Assembly (NCBI GenBank): GCA_003219695.1
Contig: QHQA01000154.1
Span: forward strand, 17,831-81,830
Direction of reading: 5' to 3'
Length of the DNA stretch: 64,000 nucleotides
Source: Verrucomicrobiota bacterium
Lineage (GTDB): Bacteria; Verrucomicrobiota; Verrucomicrobiia; Chthoniobacterales; UBA10450
The translations under genes were made by a program, and so were the position numbers. The notes under the pieces were generated by a model, which was given only the letters and a program-made list of their open reading frames with translations, ran no database searches and was not told where the DNA came from. Below are positions 16,870-26,524 of this stretch, piece by piece. Positions within the stretch are counted from its first letter, which is position 1, and every line of letters starts with the position of its first letter.

Positions 16870-17270
16870 CGTGGCGGAGTCGCAGCCAGCGCAACCGAAG
16901 TGATCCCGTGTTCAAGCGCGGCATTGGTTACTGCGGCGACGGTTTCGTAGGAAGTGGAGCGATCGGCCTTGATAATGATCGATTGCTCCTTGCGCTTGGC
17001 TTCATCCAGTAATGGGCCCAGTTGCTCGATGGCGACTCGCTGGTCCTGGAAATAAATCGCCGGAACTGCGCCGCCGGTGATGCTGATGATTTGCTGATTG
17101 GTCTGCGGGCCGAGCGTAAACCGTGAGAACGGCATCGCAATGGAGATGCCGTGTTGCAGGATGAAATTCGAGCTCAGCAACAGGAAGAAAACGAGCAGGA
17201 AAGCCACGTCCACCAGCGCAATGAGGACTACCCACGCAAAATTGTACGTTGTTGTTCGGGTGAGTTTCAC
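16866..17270 (-). CDS. exbD: ExbD/TolR-family biopolymer transport protein
   Basis: A 134-residue inner membrane protein with one N-terminal helix carrying the conserved aspartate for proton use (ALVDVAFLLVFFLLLSSNF) and a periplasmic domain (ISIAMPFSRF ... SIIIKADRSTSYETVAAVTNA) typical of ExbD/TolR. The start is GTG, with no strong ribosome-binding site. It couples the proton gradient through ExbB to the TonB-like protein encoded next, with which it overlaps by 4 nt. Confidence 0.9.
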   Translation of the reverse strand: MKLTRTTTYNFAWVVLIALVDVAFLLVFFLLLSSNFILQHGISIAMPFSRFTLGPQTNQQIISITGGAVPAIYFQDQRVAIEQLGPLLDEAKRKEQSIIIKADRSTSYETVAAVTNAALEHGITSVALAATPPR

Positions 17271-17311
17271 GTGGGCGCTAATGAGTTGCTAACCACGAAC
17301 GACTATCAATG

Positions 17312-17431
17312 CCGAAATCCGAATGACAAATGACGAAGCTCGAATGACGAAAAAGGGATGAAAGCCTTCATCTCTGTTCGGGTTTCGTCATTAGGATTTC
17401 CTTCGTCATTCGACATTCGTGCTTCGTCATT
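17312..17431. repeat. family D palindromic repeat, copy 2
   Basis: GAATGACAAATGACGAAGCT at the left and TTCGTCATTCGACATTCGTG at the right are complementary words around a central hairpin (GATGAAAGCCTTCATC). It separates exbB from exbD inside an otherwise tight operon. Confidence 0.75.
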
Positions 17432-17432
17432 G

Positions 17433-18149
17433 TTATAGATCCTGGCGTGCTTCGATCTCGCGTGCCGTTTCGTCCGGTTGTTGAAAGCTGATGATGCCAC
17501 TGATGGGGCGGCTTTCAGTTAGCATGTGGACCACCTCAATCCCGGCGCGTTCCATGTCGTGCAGCATCGTGTTCACGCGCGAAGAGAGATAACTGTAAGC
17601 GACAAAAGTGACCGTGGCCACCACGAGGCCTGCCGCAGTGGTCAGCAAACTCTTATAAACACCGCTGGAAAGCTCTGTCACGGTCGCATAACCGCCGCTT
17701 GAAGCGATGGTCCCGAAGGCGTCGATCATTCCCGCAACAGTCCCAAGTAATCCAAGCAACGGCGTCAGAAAAGCGATGGTCGCCAGCACGGGAAGAAAGC
17801 GCTCCAGTTTCGGCACTTCGAGCTGCGCGGCTTCCTGCACAATGTCGCGCAATTCCGCGCGCGGCGCGTCGTGCCGGATAATCGCCGCATGAATCACCCG
17901 CGCGACCGGGCCCGGCGTGCCGGCGGATTCATGCAGCGCTTCGGCGAAATTGCGCCGGCGAATCAGATTCGACAGACCCTTCAAAAATTCGCCCACATGA
18001 ATCGTTGCGCGATGAAAATAAAAGAGGCGCTCGGCAAAAACAGCTATCGCGATGATGCTGCAGCCCAGAATCGGCCACATCAACAATCCGCCCTTTTGGA
18101 TGTAATCAATCACGCCGGTTTTTCTAACGCTCTTTCTCGGCTGTGGCAA
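17433..18149 (-). CDS. exbB: ExbB/TolQ/MotA-family proton channel protein
   Basis: A 238-residue protein with three membrane segments: LLMWPILGCSIIAIAVFAERL near the N-terminus, and two after a cytoplasmic loop (FLPVLATIAFLTPLLGLLGTV and LLTTAAGLVVATVTFVAYSYL). The TPLLGLLGTVAGMIDAF motif is the ExbB/TolQ signature. GTG 18113 (VIDYIQKGG) is an alternative start that many homologues would support; ATG 18149 is kept here. It forms the channel with ExbD to energise the TonB-like protein. The family D repeat lies between it and exbD. Confidence 0.92.
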   Translation of the reverse strand: MPQPRKSVRKTGVIDYIQKGGLLMWPILGCSIIAIAVFAERLFYFHRATIHVGEFLKGLSNLIRRRNFAEALHESAGTPGPVARVIHAAIIRHDAPRAELRDIVQEAAQLEVPKLERFLPVLATIAFLTPLLGLLGTVAGMIDAFGTIASSGGYATVTELSSGVYKSLLTTAAGLVVATVTFVAYSYLSSRVNTMLHDMERAGIEVVHMLTESRPISGIISFQQPDETAREIEARQDL

Positions 18150-18175
18150 GCCAGGATCGAGCGCGTCGCTTGCAC

Positions 18176-18691
18176 CTATCGCGGTCGTTTCTCGCGGGGT
18201 TTTGGCGAAGGGGATGGGCGGGTGGCAGCGGCACTCGTGCGGCCGACTAATTTGCCGGATGCGTCGAAGACGGAATAACCGGTCTGTTTTCCGGATGAAT
18301 CGTAGCTGTAAACGATCTTGTGCTGGAGCGCGCCGTCTGCTCCGCTTTGGGTTTCTTCCAGGATGCGGCCTGCGTCATCATACTTGTAGCGAGTCCTAAG
18401 CCGGATGCGGCCGTCGGATCCGGAAATTTCTGCGCTGAAAAAACGCCCGGCGTCATCGAGTTCATAACGAATCGTCTGGCGAAGTTTTCCGTCTGGATCG
18501 GTGGTGGTCGCCACTGCCTTGTGCTGTGCGTTATCGAAATTGTAAACCGTACGTGAACCATCGGGGTGCATCGAGACGGTGACTCGCACAGCGTCACTCG
18601 GAGCTTGCTCCGGAGACTGGCCGAATCCGATTGCGGCGTCGCAAATGAGAAGAGCACACGGGATCGCGAGACTGAGCCGGGAAAATTTCAT
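18176..18691 (-). CDS. secreted hypothetical protein with YD-like repeats
   Basis: A 171-residue protein with an N-terminal signal peptide (LSLAIPCALLICDAAIGFGQ). Three or four repeats of about 22 residues follow, such as YKYDDAGRILEETQSGADG and YSYDSSGKQTGYSVFDASG. These resemble the YD repeats of RHS proteins but are too few to form a shell. The C-terminus is Pro/Lys/Arg-rich. It is the first gene of the exbB-exbD-tonB-like operon and is divergent from mraZ. No function can be assigned; a periplasmic partner of the energy-transducing complex is one possibility. Confidence 0.7.
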   Translation of the reverse strand: MKFSRLSLAIPCALLICDAAIGFGQSPEQAPSDAVRVTVSMHPDGSRTVYNFDNAQHKAVATTTDPDGKLRQTIRYELDDAGRFFSAEISGSDGRIRLRTRYKYDDAGRILEETQSGADGALQHKIVYSYDSSGKQTGYSVFDASGKLVGRTSAAATRPSPSPKPREKRPR

Positions 18692-18746
18692 GATTTGAGG
18701 AGCTTACGGTTGAGGTGGTCGGGCGCAAATGAAGCAAAAATTTTTA

Positions 18747-18799
18747 TTGACCAGCTGCCTTGGAGGTGGTTAAAGGTGGGGTCAAGTGGAGCAAAATGG
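18747..18799 (+). promoter_or_regulatory. dcw cluster promoter with MraZ operator repeats
   Basis: TTGACC (18747-18752) and TTAAAG (18770-18775) are 17 bp apart and form a plausible promoter. Overlapping it, TGG-containing words GGTGG, GGTGG, AGTGG and AATGG begin at 18765, 18775, 18785 and 18795, exactly 10 bp apart. MraZ is known to bind such evenly spaced TGG-type direct repeats just before its own gene, so this should be an autoregulatory operator. The last repeat contains the start codon. Confidence 0.78.
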
Positions 18800-19275
18800 A
18801 CTACCGCTCCACGCGACGAATGGACGCTGATCCCCAACCCGAACGCTTCTATGCCGGAGACTTCCGGCATTCCATCGACGACAAGAATCGAATCACGATT
18901 CCCTCGCGCTGGCGACGCGATCGCCCCGAGGACTTCATTCTTTTGCCCGAGGCAACGCATCAATTTCTGCTGGTCATGTCGCCAAAGGAGTTTGCGAGAA
19001 TGAGTTCGACCGCGGAGAACAACCAGAGCGTTTCGGCGCGTGATCGCCGGATTTTTCTGCGCCACCTGCATTCCCGCGCCCAGCACGCTTCCGCGGACCG
19101 GCAAGGCCGCCTGGTTTTGCCCGAAGAACTTTGCCGAAAGGTTGGATTGAAAGATGAAGTTGCGCTCGTGGGCAACCGCGGCCGCTTTGAGATTTGGAAT
19201 TTGCAACGTTGGAAGCGGGCGCACGAAGAGGAAACGGCCACTTACCAGCACGTGGCCAGCGTAATCGGATTATAA
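18796..19275 (+). CDS. mraZ: transcriptional regulator MraZ
   Basis: A 159-residue SpoVT/AbrB-like DNA-binding protein that controls the dcw cluster. Two MraZ half-domains are visible: FYAGDFRHSIDDKNRITIPS with a DxxxRxxxP-type signature, and ASADRQGRLVLPEELCRKVG. ATG 18796 is preferred over the ORF-track start because GGAG lies just upstream and the upstream stretch is the MraZ operator. An ATG at 18820 is also possible. The first gene of the cluster, followed by rsmH. Confidence 0.93.
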   Translation: MDYRSTRRMDADPQPERFYAGDFRHSIDDKNRITIPSRWRRDRPEDFILLPEATHQFLLVMSPKEFARMSSTAENNQSVSARDRRIFLRHLHSRAQHASADRQGRLVLPEELCRKVGLKDEVALVGNRGRFEIWNLQRWKRAHEEETATYQHVASVIGL

Positions 19276-19279
19276 GCGG

Positions 19280-20281
19280 ATGTTATCCCAAAACGACACC
19301 AACACACTGCGATGCGAGCGCGTTGATCCGCCGAGTGGCGAAGAGGAGGCGCATGCGGTGGAGGACTTTGCATACCACCGTCCGGTTCTGCAAAGAGAAG
19401 TGCTGGAGCTGCTCCAGCCAAAACCGGGTTCGCTCATTGTGGATGGAACATGCGGAGGCGGCGGCCATACCGAGGCGCTCCTGGAAAGCGGCGCGGATGT
19501 TCTGGGCCTGGATCAGGATCCTGATGCAGTGCAGCACGTGAGTGAGCGACTGGCGCATTTCGGGCGGCGCCTCATTGTGCGGCAGGGGAATTTCCGGCAT
19601 GCAGCTTCCGTTCTCGACGAGCTTGGCATTCGCCGCATTGGCGGCGCGCTTCTGGACCTGGGTGTCTCTTCCCGGCAACTCGAAAAGGCAGAGCGCGGGT
19701 TCAGCTTTGTGCGAAACGGTCCTCTCGACATGCGCATGGATCCGCGAACCACGCTGACTGCTGCCAAGATTGTAAACGAGTACGACGAAGAGGAATTGAC
19801 CCGCCTGTTTCGCGAATTGGGTGAAGAGCCCGCGGCGCGCCGGATCGCGAGCCTGATCGTAAAAATGCGCAAGACGGCGCCGATTCGCGAAACACTGCCG
19901 CTGGCACGCGCGATCGAAAAGCTGGTCGGCCGCCACGGCCGCCAGCATCCGGCCACGCAGGTTTTTCAAGCGCTGCGGATGGAAGTGAACGATGAGCTGG
20001 GCGCACTTGAAGAAGGACTCCGCGTTTTAACTGCGCGGCTGGCGCCCGGCGGGCGCATCGCGGTGATCACTTTTCACTCATTGGAGGACCGGATCGTGAA
20101 GAATTTTTTCCGCGATCACAGCCGGGAATGGCTGGACAAACCCGAGTGGCCAGCGCCGCAGCGCAACCCCGATTACGACCTTACACTGGTGACGCCGAAA
20201 CCGGCAGAGCCGAGCGAGGAGGAACAACGCGCCAACCCGCGCTCCCGGAGCGCAAAGTTGCGCGTAGCCGAGAAGATTTAA
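19280..20281 (+). CDS. rsmH: 16S rRNA (cytosine1402-N4)-methyltransferase
   Basis: A 333-residue SAM-dependent enzyme (MraW) that methylates C1402 of 16S rRNA in the decoding centre. The SAM-binding loop is VDGTCGGGGHTEALLE, and LDLGVSSRQLEKAERGFSF, DMRMDP and ITFHSLEDRIVK are family signatures. It has about 30 extra residues before the conserved YHRPVLQREVLELL. The gene begins 4 nt after mraZ and its stop directly touches the ftsL-like ATG (TAAATG). Confidence 0.97.
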   Translation: MLSQNDTNTLRCERVDPPSGEEEAHAVEDFAYHRPVLQREVLELLQPKPGSLIVDGTCGGGGHTEALLESGADVLGLDQDPDAVQHVSERLAHFGRRLIVRQGNFRHAASVLDELGIRRIGGALLDLGVSSRQLEKAERGFSFVRNGPLDMRMDPRTTLTAAKIVNEYDEEELTRLFRELGEEPAARRIASLIVKMRKTAPIRETLPLARAIEKLVGRHGRQHPATQVFQALRMEVNDELGALEEGLRVLTARLAPGGRIAVITFHSLEDRIVKNFFRDHSREWLDKPEWPAPQRNPDYDLTLVTPKPAEPSEEEQRANPRSRSAKLRVAEKI

Positions 20282-20659
20282 ATGCACCGTTCGCGTCAAA
20301 GAAAATGTAATGCGGTAAACGCGGCCTCGCTGGCGCGCTGGATTGTGATGACGGCGTTTCTGGCGCTGGCCGGATTGAGCTACGTTTATCTGACGCTGCA
20401 ACTCTATTACATGGGCGAGCGCAGAAAGGCGGTCGAGAACGAGCTGGCCGCGCTGCGGACGCAAAATGACATCGCCAGCGCGCAAATCGCTGCCTTGACG
20501 TCGCGCTCGGCGTTGCAACGCCGATTAAAGGAGGGCTACCTGAAAATGGTCCCGATTTCAGAAGCACGCATCGTGCGCCTGACGATTCCCGCGCGATCAG
20601 CAGACGAAGACGTCATCCAACCCGTAGCCAATCCTCTGGCGCAACATGAATCTAAATAG
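20282..20659 (+). CDS. FtsL-like bitopic division protein
   Basis: A 125-residue protein with a short basic cytoplasmic N-terminus, one membrane helix (WIVMTAFLALAGLSYVYLTL, residues about 20-40) and a heptad-rich coiled-coil stretch (RRKAVENELAALRTQNDIAS). FtsL sequences are poorly conserved, so the call rests on this topology and the position between rsmH and ftsI, where ftsL lies in most bacteria. It would recruit and activate FtsW/FtsI in the divisome. Its 3' end overlaps ftsI by 14 nt. Confidence 0.75.
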   Translation: MHRSRQRKCNAVNAASLARWIVMTAFLALAGLSYVYLTLQLYYMGERRKAVENELAALRTQNDIASAQIAALTSRSALQRRLKEGYLKMVPISEARIVRLTIPARSADEDVIQPVANPLAQHESK

Positions 20660-22463
20660 CCCAAGCCGTTGTGCGCTGGTCTGTGCCGCTTTCATCGGGC
20701 TCTTCAGCATCTTTTCATTTCGTTTGATTTACCTCCAAGCGATCAAGCACGACGAATACGCCGGGCTGGCCGCGGAAAAACACGTTTACAAACAAATTAT
20801 TCATGCCGAGCGCGGCACGATTCTGGATACGAACAACGAGGTTCTGGCGCACAATGTTCCTGTGGAAACGGTGGTGGCCGATGCCATGCACATTAACAAT
20901 CGGCAAGCGACCGTTGAGCTCGTGAGCAAAGAGTTGGACATCCCGCCGGAGCAACTCGCGGAAAAATTAAACAGCGATCGCCGCTACATCGTAGTCAAGC
21001 GGGAAGTGCCCGCCGCCGGGGCAAACGCGCTGCGCGAAAAACTTCGCGCCGCCAATTTGCGGGGAATCTATTTCGAGCACGACGCCACGCGCCTCTACCC
21101 AAATGGCTCGATGCTTTGCCACGTGATCGGGTTTACCGATTTCGATCACCACGGTATCCAAGGCGTGGAAGCCTCGATGGAGGAATATCTGCATGGGCAG
21201 GACGGTTACCGTTTCATCGAGCATAATCGGGCCGGCCAGGAGATCGTGCCTTATCGCGGGCAGGAGCGCGCACCGCGTGACGGTTACCAGGTGCATCTGA
21301 CCGTCGATCTCGGTTTGCAGAGCATAGTCGAGGACGAAATCGACGCGGCGGTGAAGGAGTATTCTCCGCAAAAAGCCACCATTATTCTCATGCGTCCGCA
21401 GACGGGCGAAATCCTGGCGATGGCCAACCGGCCAGAGTTTGATTTAAATCTCCGCTCCGACGCAAAGCCCGAACAAATGAAAAACCGGGCCATCATCGAC
21501 ATGATGGAACCAGGCTCGACTTTCAAGATTGTAGCCGCCGCTGCCGCTCTGAACGAGCGCAAAGTGCAACCAGAGTCGGAGCTCTTTTGTGAGAACGGCC
21601 TCTGGAATTTCGGCGGCGCCCCTCTGCACGATCACCGCGCTTTTTCGTATCTGAGCGTGCGCGACATTCTGATCAAGTCGAGCAATATCGGAGCAGCCAA
21701 ACTTGCGCTCAGTGTGGGCGAAGAAAAGTTTTACGAATACATTCGGCGTTTTGGATTTGGCGAGCGCACGGGAATCGAGCTGCCAGGCGAAATCAATGGA
21801 CTGATTCGGCCTCCGCGATCGTGGAGCAAAATCTCAATCACACGTATCCCGATGGGACATGAGGTTGGGGTCACGCCACTGCAGATGACTGCGGCCATGG
21901 CAACGATTGCTAACGACGGGAAGTTGATCATGCCGCGTGTCGTGAAATCGATCACCACATCGGACGGCAAAGTCATCAGCTCACTTTCGCCGGTGGTTTT
22001 GCGCCAGGTCATTTCTCGCGAAACCGCCAGAGAAATCGCGGACGCGCTGCGCGGCGTGGTGAGCGATCAGGGGACTGCCGCCGCGGCAGCAGTGCCCGGC
22101 TTTACCATTGCCGGAAAAACCGGAACCGCGCAGAAAGTTGATCCGCGAGGCGGATATGAGCATGGAAAGTACGTCGTTTCTTTCGTTGGCTATCTGCCCG
22201 CCGAGCATCCTGAGTTTGTCGGATTGGTGACGCTGGACGATGCGCACACGAAGGACCCGCACTTGAATTACGGCGGGCTGGTCGCCGGACCGATTTTTTC
22301 CCGCGTGGCAGAGAAAGCTGCCCGCTACCTTGATCTTGAGCCGCATGAGGAGATTCGCAAAGCGATTCCCGTACAGCGAGTCGAAAAACCGGCGCCGGCA
22401 AAGCGAGTCCGCAAGAATGCGCCGGCCGAACGAATCGCCTTAACCAATGCCGCACGCCATTGA
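20646..22463 (+). CDS. ftsI: peptidoglycan D,D-transpeptidase FtsI (PBP3)
   Basis: A 605-residue septal class B penicillin-binding protein with an N-terminal membrane anchor (LVCAAFIGLFSIFSFRLIYL) and a dimerisation domain with RGTILDTNNEVLA. The transpeptidase domain carries the active serine in EPGSTFKIVAA (SxxK), KSSNIGAAKL (SxN) and AGKTGTAQK (KTG). The C-terminal tail (RVEKPAPAKRVRKNAPAERI) is short and basic and has no PASTA domain. It cross-links septal murein with FtsW, encoded about 6 kb downstream. Confidence 0.96.
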   Translation: MNLNSPSRCALVCAAFIGLFSIFSFRLIYLQAIKHDEYAGLAAEKHVYKQIIHAERGTILDTNNEVLAHNVPVETVVADAMHINNRQATVELVSKELDIPPEQLAEKLNSDRRYIVVKREVPAAGANALREKLRAANLRGIYFEHDATRLYPNGSMLCHVIGFTDFDHHGIQGVEASMEEYLHGQDGYRFIEHNRAGQEIVPYRGQERAPRDGYQVHLTVDLGLQSIVEDEIDAAVKEYSPQKATIILMRPQTGEILAMANRPEFDLNLRSDAKPEQMKNRAIIDMMEPGSTFKIVAAAAALNERKVQPESELFCENGLWNFGGAPLHDHRAFSYLSVRDILIKSSNIGAAKLALSVGEEKFYEYIRRFGFGERTGIELPGEINGLIRPPRSWSKISITRIPMGHEVGVTPLQMTAAMATIANDGKLIMPRVVKSITTSDGKVISSLSPVVLRQVISRETAREIADALRGVVSDQGTAAAAAVPGFTIAGKTGTAQKVDPRGGYEHGKYVVSFVGYLPAEHPEFVGLVTLDDAHTKDPHLNYGGLVAGPIFSRVAEKAARYLDLEPHEEIRKAIPVQRVEKPAPAKRVRKNAPAERIALTNAARH

Positions 22464-22521
22464 AGACCTCGCTCCTGTCCGCCGCAGCGAATCCGTCTCG
22501 GGGCGGAGATGTTAACGCCTC

Positions 22522-24000
<1,479 letters not shown>

Positions 24001-24002
24001 CC

Positions 24003-25427
24003 ATGAATCCGCTTATGCTTTCTCAAGTCGCGCAGTTTGCTGGAGCTTCCCTCTCATCGGGCGAGGGGACTGTGGTGATTGAGAAGGTAAGCACAGATTC
24101 GCGTACGATTAAGCGCGGGGAATTATTTGTCGCGTTGCGCGGTGAAAATTTTGACGGCCACAATTTCGTTGAGTCGGCCGCGAAATCCGGCGCGGCTGGG
24201 GCAATCGTCGAGTCAAACTGGAAAGGGAATGTGCCGAAGAATTTCGCGCTTATCCGGGCGAAAGACACTTTACAAGCATATCAGCAGCTCGCCGCCAATT
24301 ACCGGCGATCGCTTACGCTAAAGGTGCTCGCCATTACAGGAAGCAACGGCAAGACGAGCACGAAAGATTTCGTTGCATCGGTTCTCTCGCGAAAATTTCG
24401 CGTCACTAAGACCGAAGGCAATTTCAATAATCATGTTGGCCTGCCGCGCACGATTTTGGAAGCGACTTCGAAGGATGAAGTGGCCGTTTGGGAAATCGGG
24501 ATGAACCATCCTGGCGAGATCGCTGCGCTCTCGCAGATCGCCGCGCCCGATGCGGCGATCATCACCAATATCGGCATCGCGCACATCGAATTCATGGGCT
24601 CGCGCGAAGCCATCGCGAAAGAAAAAGGCGCGCTGACGGAAGCGGTGGGCCCTGAAGGAACAGTGATTCTGAATGCCGACGATCCGTTCAGCGAAGAAAT
24701 TGCCGCACACGCGCGCGCGAAAGTGATGTTTGCCGGAACGATTGGCGGAACCGTGCGGGCGATCGAAATTCGCCAGAGCGCCGATGGATCCGAGTTTACG
24801 ATTCTGGAAAGCGCGCATCGTTGCCGTGCGCAGCTTCCAGTTCCCGGTTTGCACATGGTGCAGAACGCGTTGCTCGCTGTCGCTGCTGGCCGGGCATTTG
24901 GGTTATCGATCGAAGAATGCGCCGCCGGTCTCGCGACTGCGCCGCTGACTAAAGCGCGTTTGCAGATTAAGGAAATCGCCGGCGTGCAATTTCTGGATGA
25001 CAGCTACAACGCGAATCCAGATTCGATGAAAGCAGCATTGCGAACCTTGGTCGAGCTCGACGCCGATGGAAAACGGATCGCTGTGCTCGGGGAAATGCGC
25101 GAATTGGGCGATGAATCGGAGCGCGGCCACCGCGAAGTAGGCGAAACCGCCGCGACGCTCGGCGTGGATCATCTGATCACGATCGGCGACACAGCAAAAG
25201 TGATTGCGCAGGGCGCCCGCGCCGCCGGCATGGAAAAAGTTTCCGCTGTCCAATCGACCGGCGAAGCTGCGGAGTTGTTAGGCGAAATCGCGGCGCCAGG
25301 CGACCTCGTACTCATCAAGGGCAGTCGCCTCGCCCGGACGGAGGATGTGATCGAGCAGTTCGGCATTCGGCATTCGCCTGCCACGCCGAATCCCGGCGTT
25401 GGCGGGTCATTCGTCATTTCCCCATGA
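24003..25427 (+). CDS. murF: UDP-MurNAc-pentapeptide synthetase MurF
   Basis: A 474-residue ligase that adds D-Ala-D-Ala to the tripeptide precursor. Motifs are STDSRTIKRGELFVALRGEN (N-terminal domain), ITGSNGKTSTKDF (ATP loop), TEGNFNNHVGLP, WEIGMNHPGEI and DDSYNANPDSM. The last 25 residues (FGIRHSPATPNPGVGGSFVI) are encoded by a remnant of a family D repeat (CATTCGGCATTCG, TCATTCGTCATT) and are probably not part of the ancestral enzyme. The stop overlaps the mraY ATG. Confidence 0.96.
   Translation: MNPLMLSQVAQFAGASLSSGEGTVVIEKVSTDSRTIKRGELFVALRGENFDGHNFVESAAKSGAAGAIVESNWKGNVPKNFALIRAKDTLQAYQQLAANYRRSLTLKVLAITGSNGKTSTKDFVASVLSRKFRVTKTEGNFNNHVGLPRTILEATSKDEVAVWEIGMNHPGEIAALSQIAAPDAAIITNIGIAHIEFMGSREAIAKEKGALTEAVGPEGTVILNADDPFSEEIAAHARAKVMFAGTIGGTVRAIEIRQSADGSEFTILESAHRCRAQLPVPGLHMVQNALLAVAAGRAFGLSIEECAAGLATAPLTKARLQIKEIAGVQFLDDSYNANPDSMKAALRTLVELDADGKRIAVLGEMRELGDESERGHREVGETAATLGVDHLITIGDTAKVIAQGARAAGMEKVSAVQSTGEAAELLGEIAAPGDLVLIKGSRLARTEDVIEQFGIRHSPATPNPGVGGSFVISP
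25362..25424. repeat. family D remnant forming the 3' end of murF
   Basis: GTTCGGCATTCGGCATTCG and GGGTCATTCGTCATTTCC are typical family D words. They encode the C-terminal tail of MurF and end exactly at the ATGA overlap with mraY. Confidence 0.55.
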
Positions 25428-26524
25428 TGTACTACCTTCATCACCTCAGTAGGCACTTCATCGGGTTCAACGTTTTCCTTTATGTCACCTTCCGAGCCAT
25501 TGCCGCAGCGATCACCGCGTTCCTTGGCACGCTCATTTTTGGGAACTTTATCATTCGAAAACTGATCGCGCTGAAACTCGGGCAACCGATCCGTGGTGCG
25601 GCAGAAGTTCACCGTCTTGCCGAGCTTCATGGCGGCAAACAGGGCACGCCCACCATGGGCGGCGCCTTGGTTATCGGGGCCGTTTTTGTGTCGAGTCTTC
25701 TCTGGGCGCGTCCGGACAACCGTTTCGTCTGGCTCGCCTTGTTCAGCATGCTCTATCTGGGTGCGCTGGGGTTCGCCGATGATTACCTTAAAGTGACCAA
25801 GAAGAAATCCGACGGGATCAGCGGCCGGATCAAATTGCTTTTTCAGATCGCGCTTGCTGCGGTTGTCACAGCCTTTTTTCTCACCAGTCCGTTGCTGGAA
25901 GTGCAGGCACGCGCTCTCTACGTGCCTTTCGTCAAAGCGCCCGTCATCGCCAACATGAGCTGGTTTACATTCGTATTTTTTGCGCTCGTGATCGTCGGTA
26001 CGTCGAATGCCGTTAATCTTACTGACGGCTTGGACGGCCTTGCCGCTGGTTGCACAATCACGGTGGCGTTTGATTACGCATTGTTGGCTTACGCGGCCGG
26101 CAATTTCCGTATCGCGGAATATTTGCAGGTCCCATTTTATTCATTTGCCGGGGAGCTCACGGTGGTTTGCGCCGCGCTGGTTGGAGCGGGACTGGGTTTT
26201 CTTTGGTTCAACTGTTACCCGGCCAGAGTTTTCATGGGAGACACCGGATCGCTGGCGATCGGCGGGATGATGGGCGTAGTCGCCATCTGTTGTAAGCAGG
26301 AGCTGCTTTTGGTTGTGGTCGGTGGCGTTTTCGTGATCGAGGCCGTCTCAGTGATTTTGCAGGTGCTGAGCTTCAAACTGACGGGCAAACGCATTTTCGT
26401 CATGTCGCCGCTTCATCATCATTTCGAATTAAGCGGCTGGAACGAGAGCACGGTGATCGTTCGCTTCTGGATTCTCTCGATCATCTTCGCCTTGCTTGGC
26501 CTGGCGACACTAAAACTGAGATGA
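25424..26524 (+). CDS. mraY: phospho-MurNAc-pentapeptide transferase MraY
   Basis: A 366-residue polytopic inner membrane enzyme that transfers phospho-MurNAc-pentapeptide to undecaprenyl phosphate, giving lipid I. About ten membrane segments are visible. Catalytic and Mg-binding motifs are GFADDYLK, VNLTDGLDGLA and FMGDTGSLAIGG, with the late HHHFELSGWNE. Its start overlaps the murF stop and its stop overlaps the murD start, both as ATGA. Confidence 0.97.
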   Translation: MMYYLHHLSRHFIGFNVFLYVTFRAIAAAITAFLGTLIFGNFIIRKLIALKLGQPIRGAAEVHRLAELHGGKQGTPTMGGALVIGAVFVSSLLWARPDNRFVWLALFSMLYLGALGFADDYLKVTKKKSDGISGRIKLLFQIALAAVVTAFFLTSPLLEVQARALYVPFVKAPVIANMSWFTFVFFALVIVGTSNAVNLTDGLDGLAAGCTITVAFDYALLAYAAGNFRIAEYLQVPFYSFAGELTVVCAALVGAGLGFLWFNCYPARVFMGDTGSLAIGGMMGVVAICCKQELLLVVVGGVFVIEAVSVILQVLSFKLTGKRIFVMSPLHHHFELSGWNESTVIVRFWILSIIFALLGLATLKLR

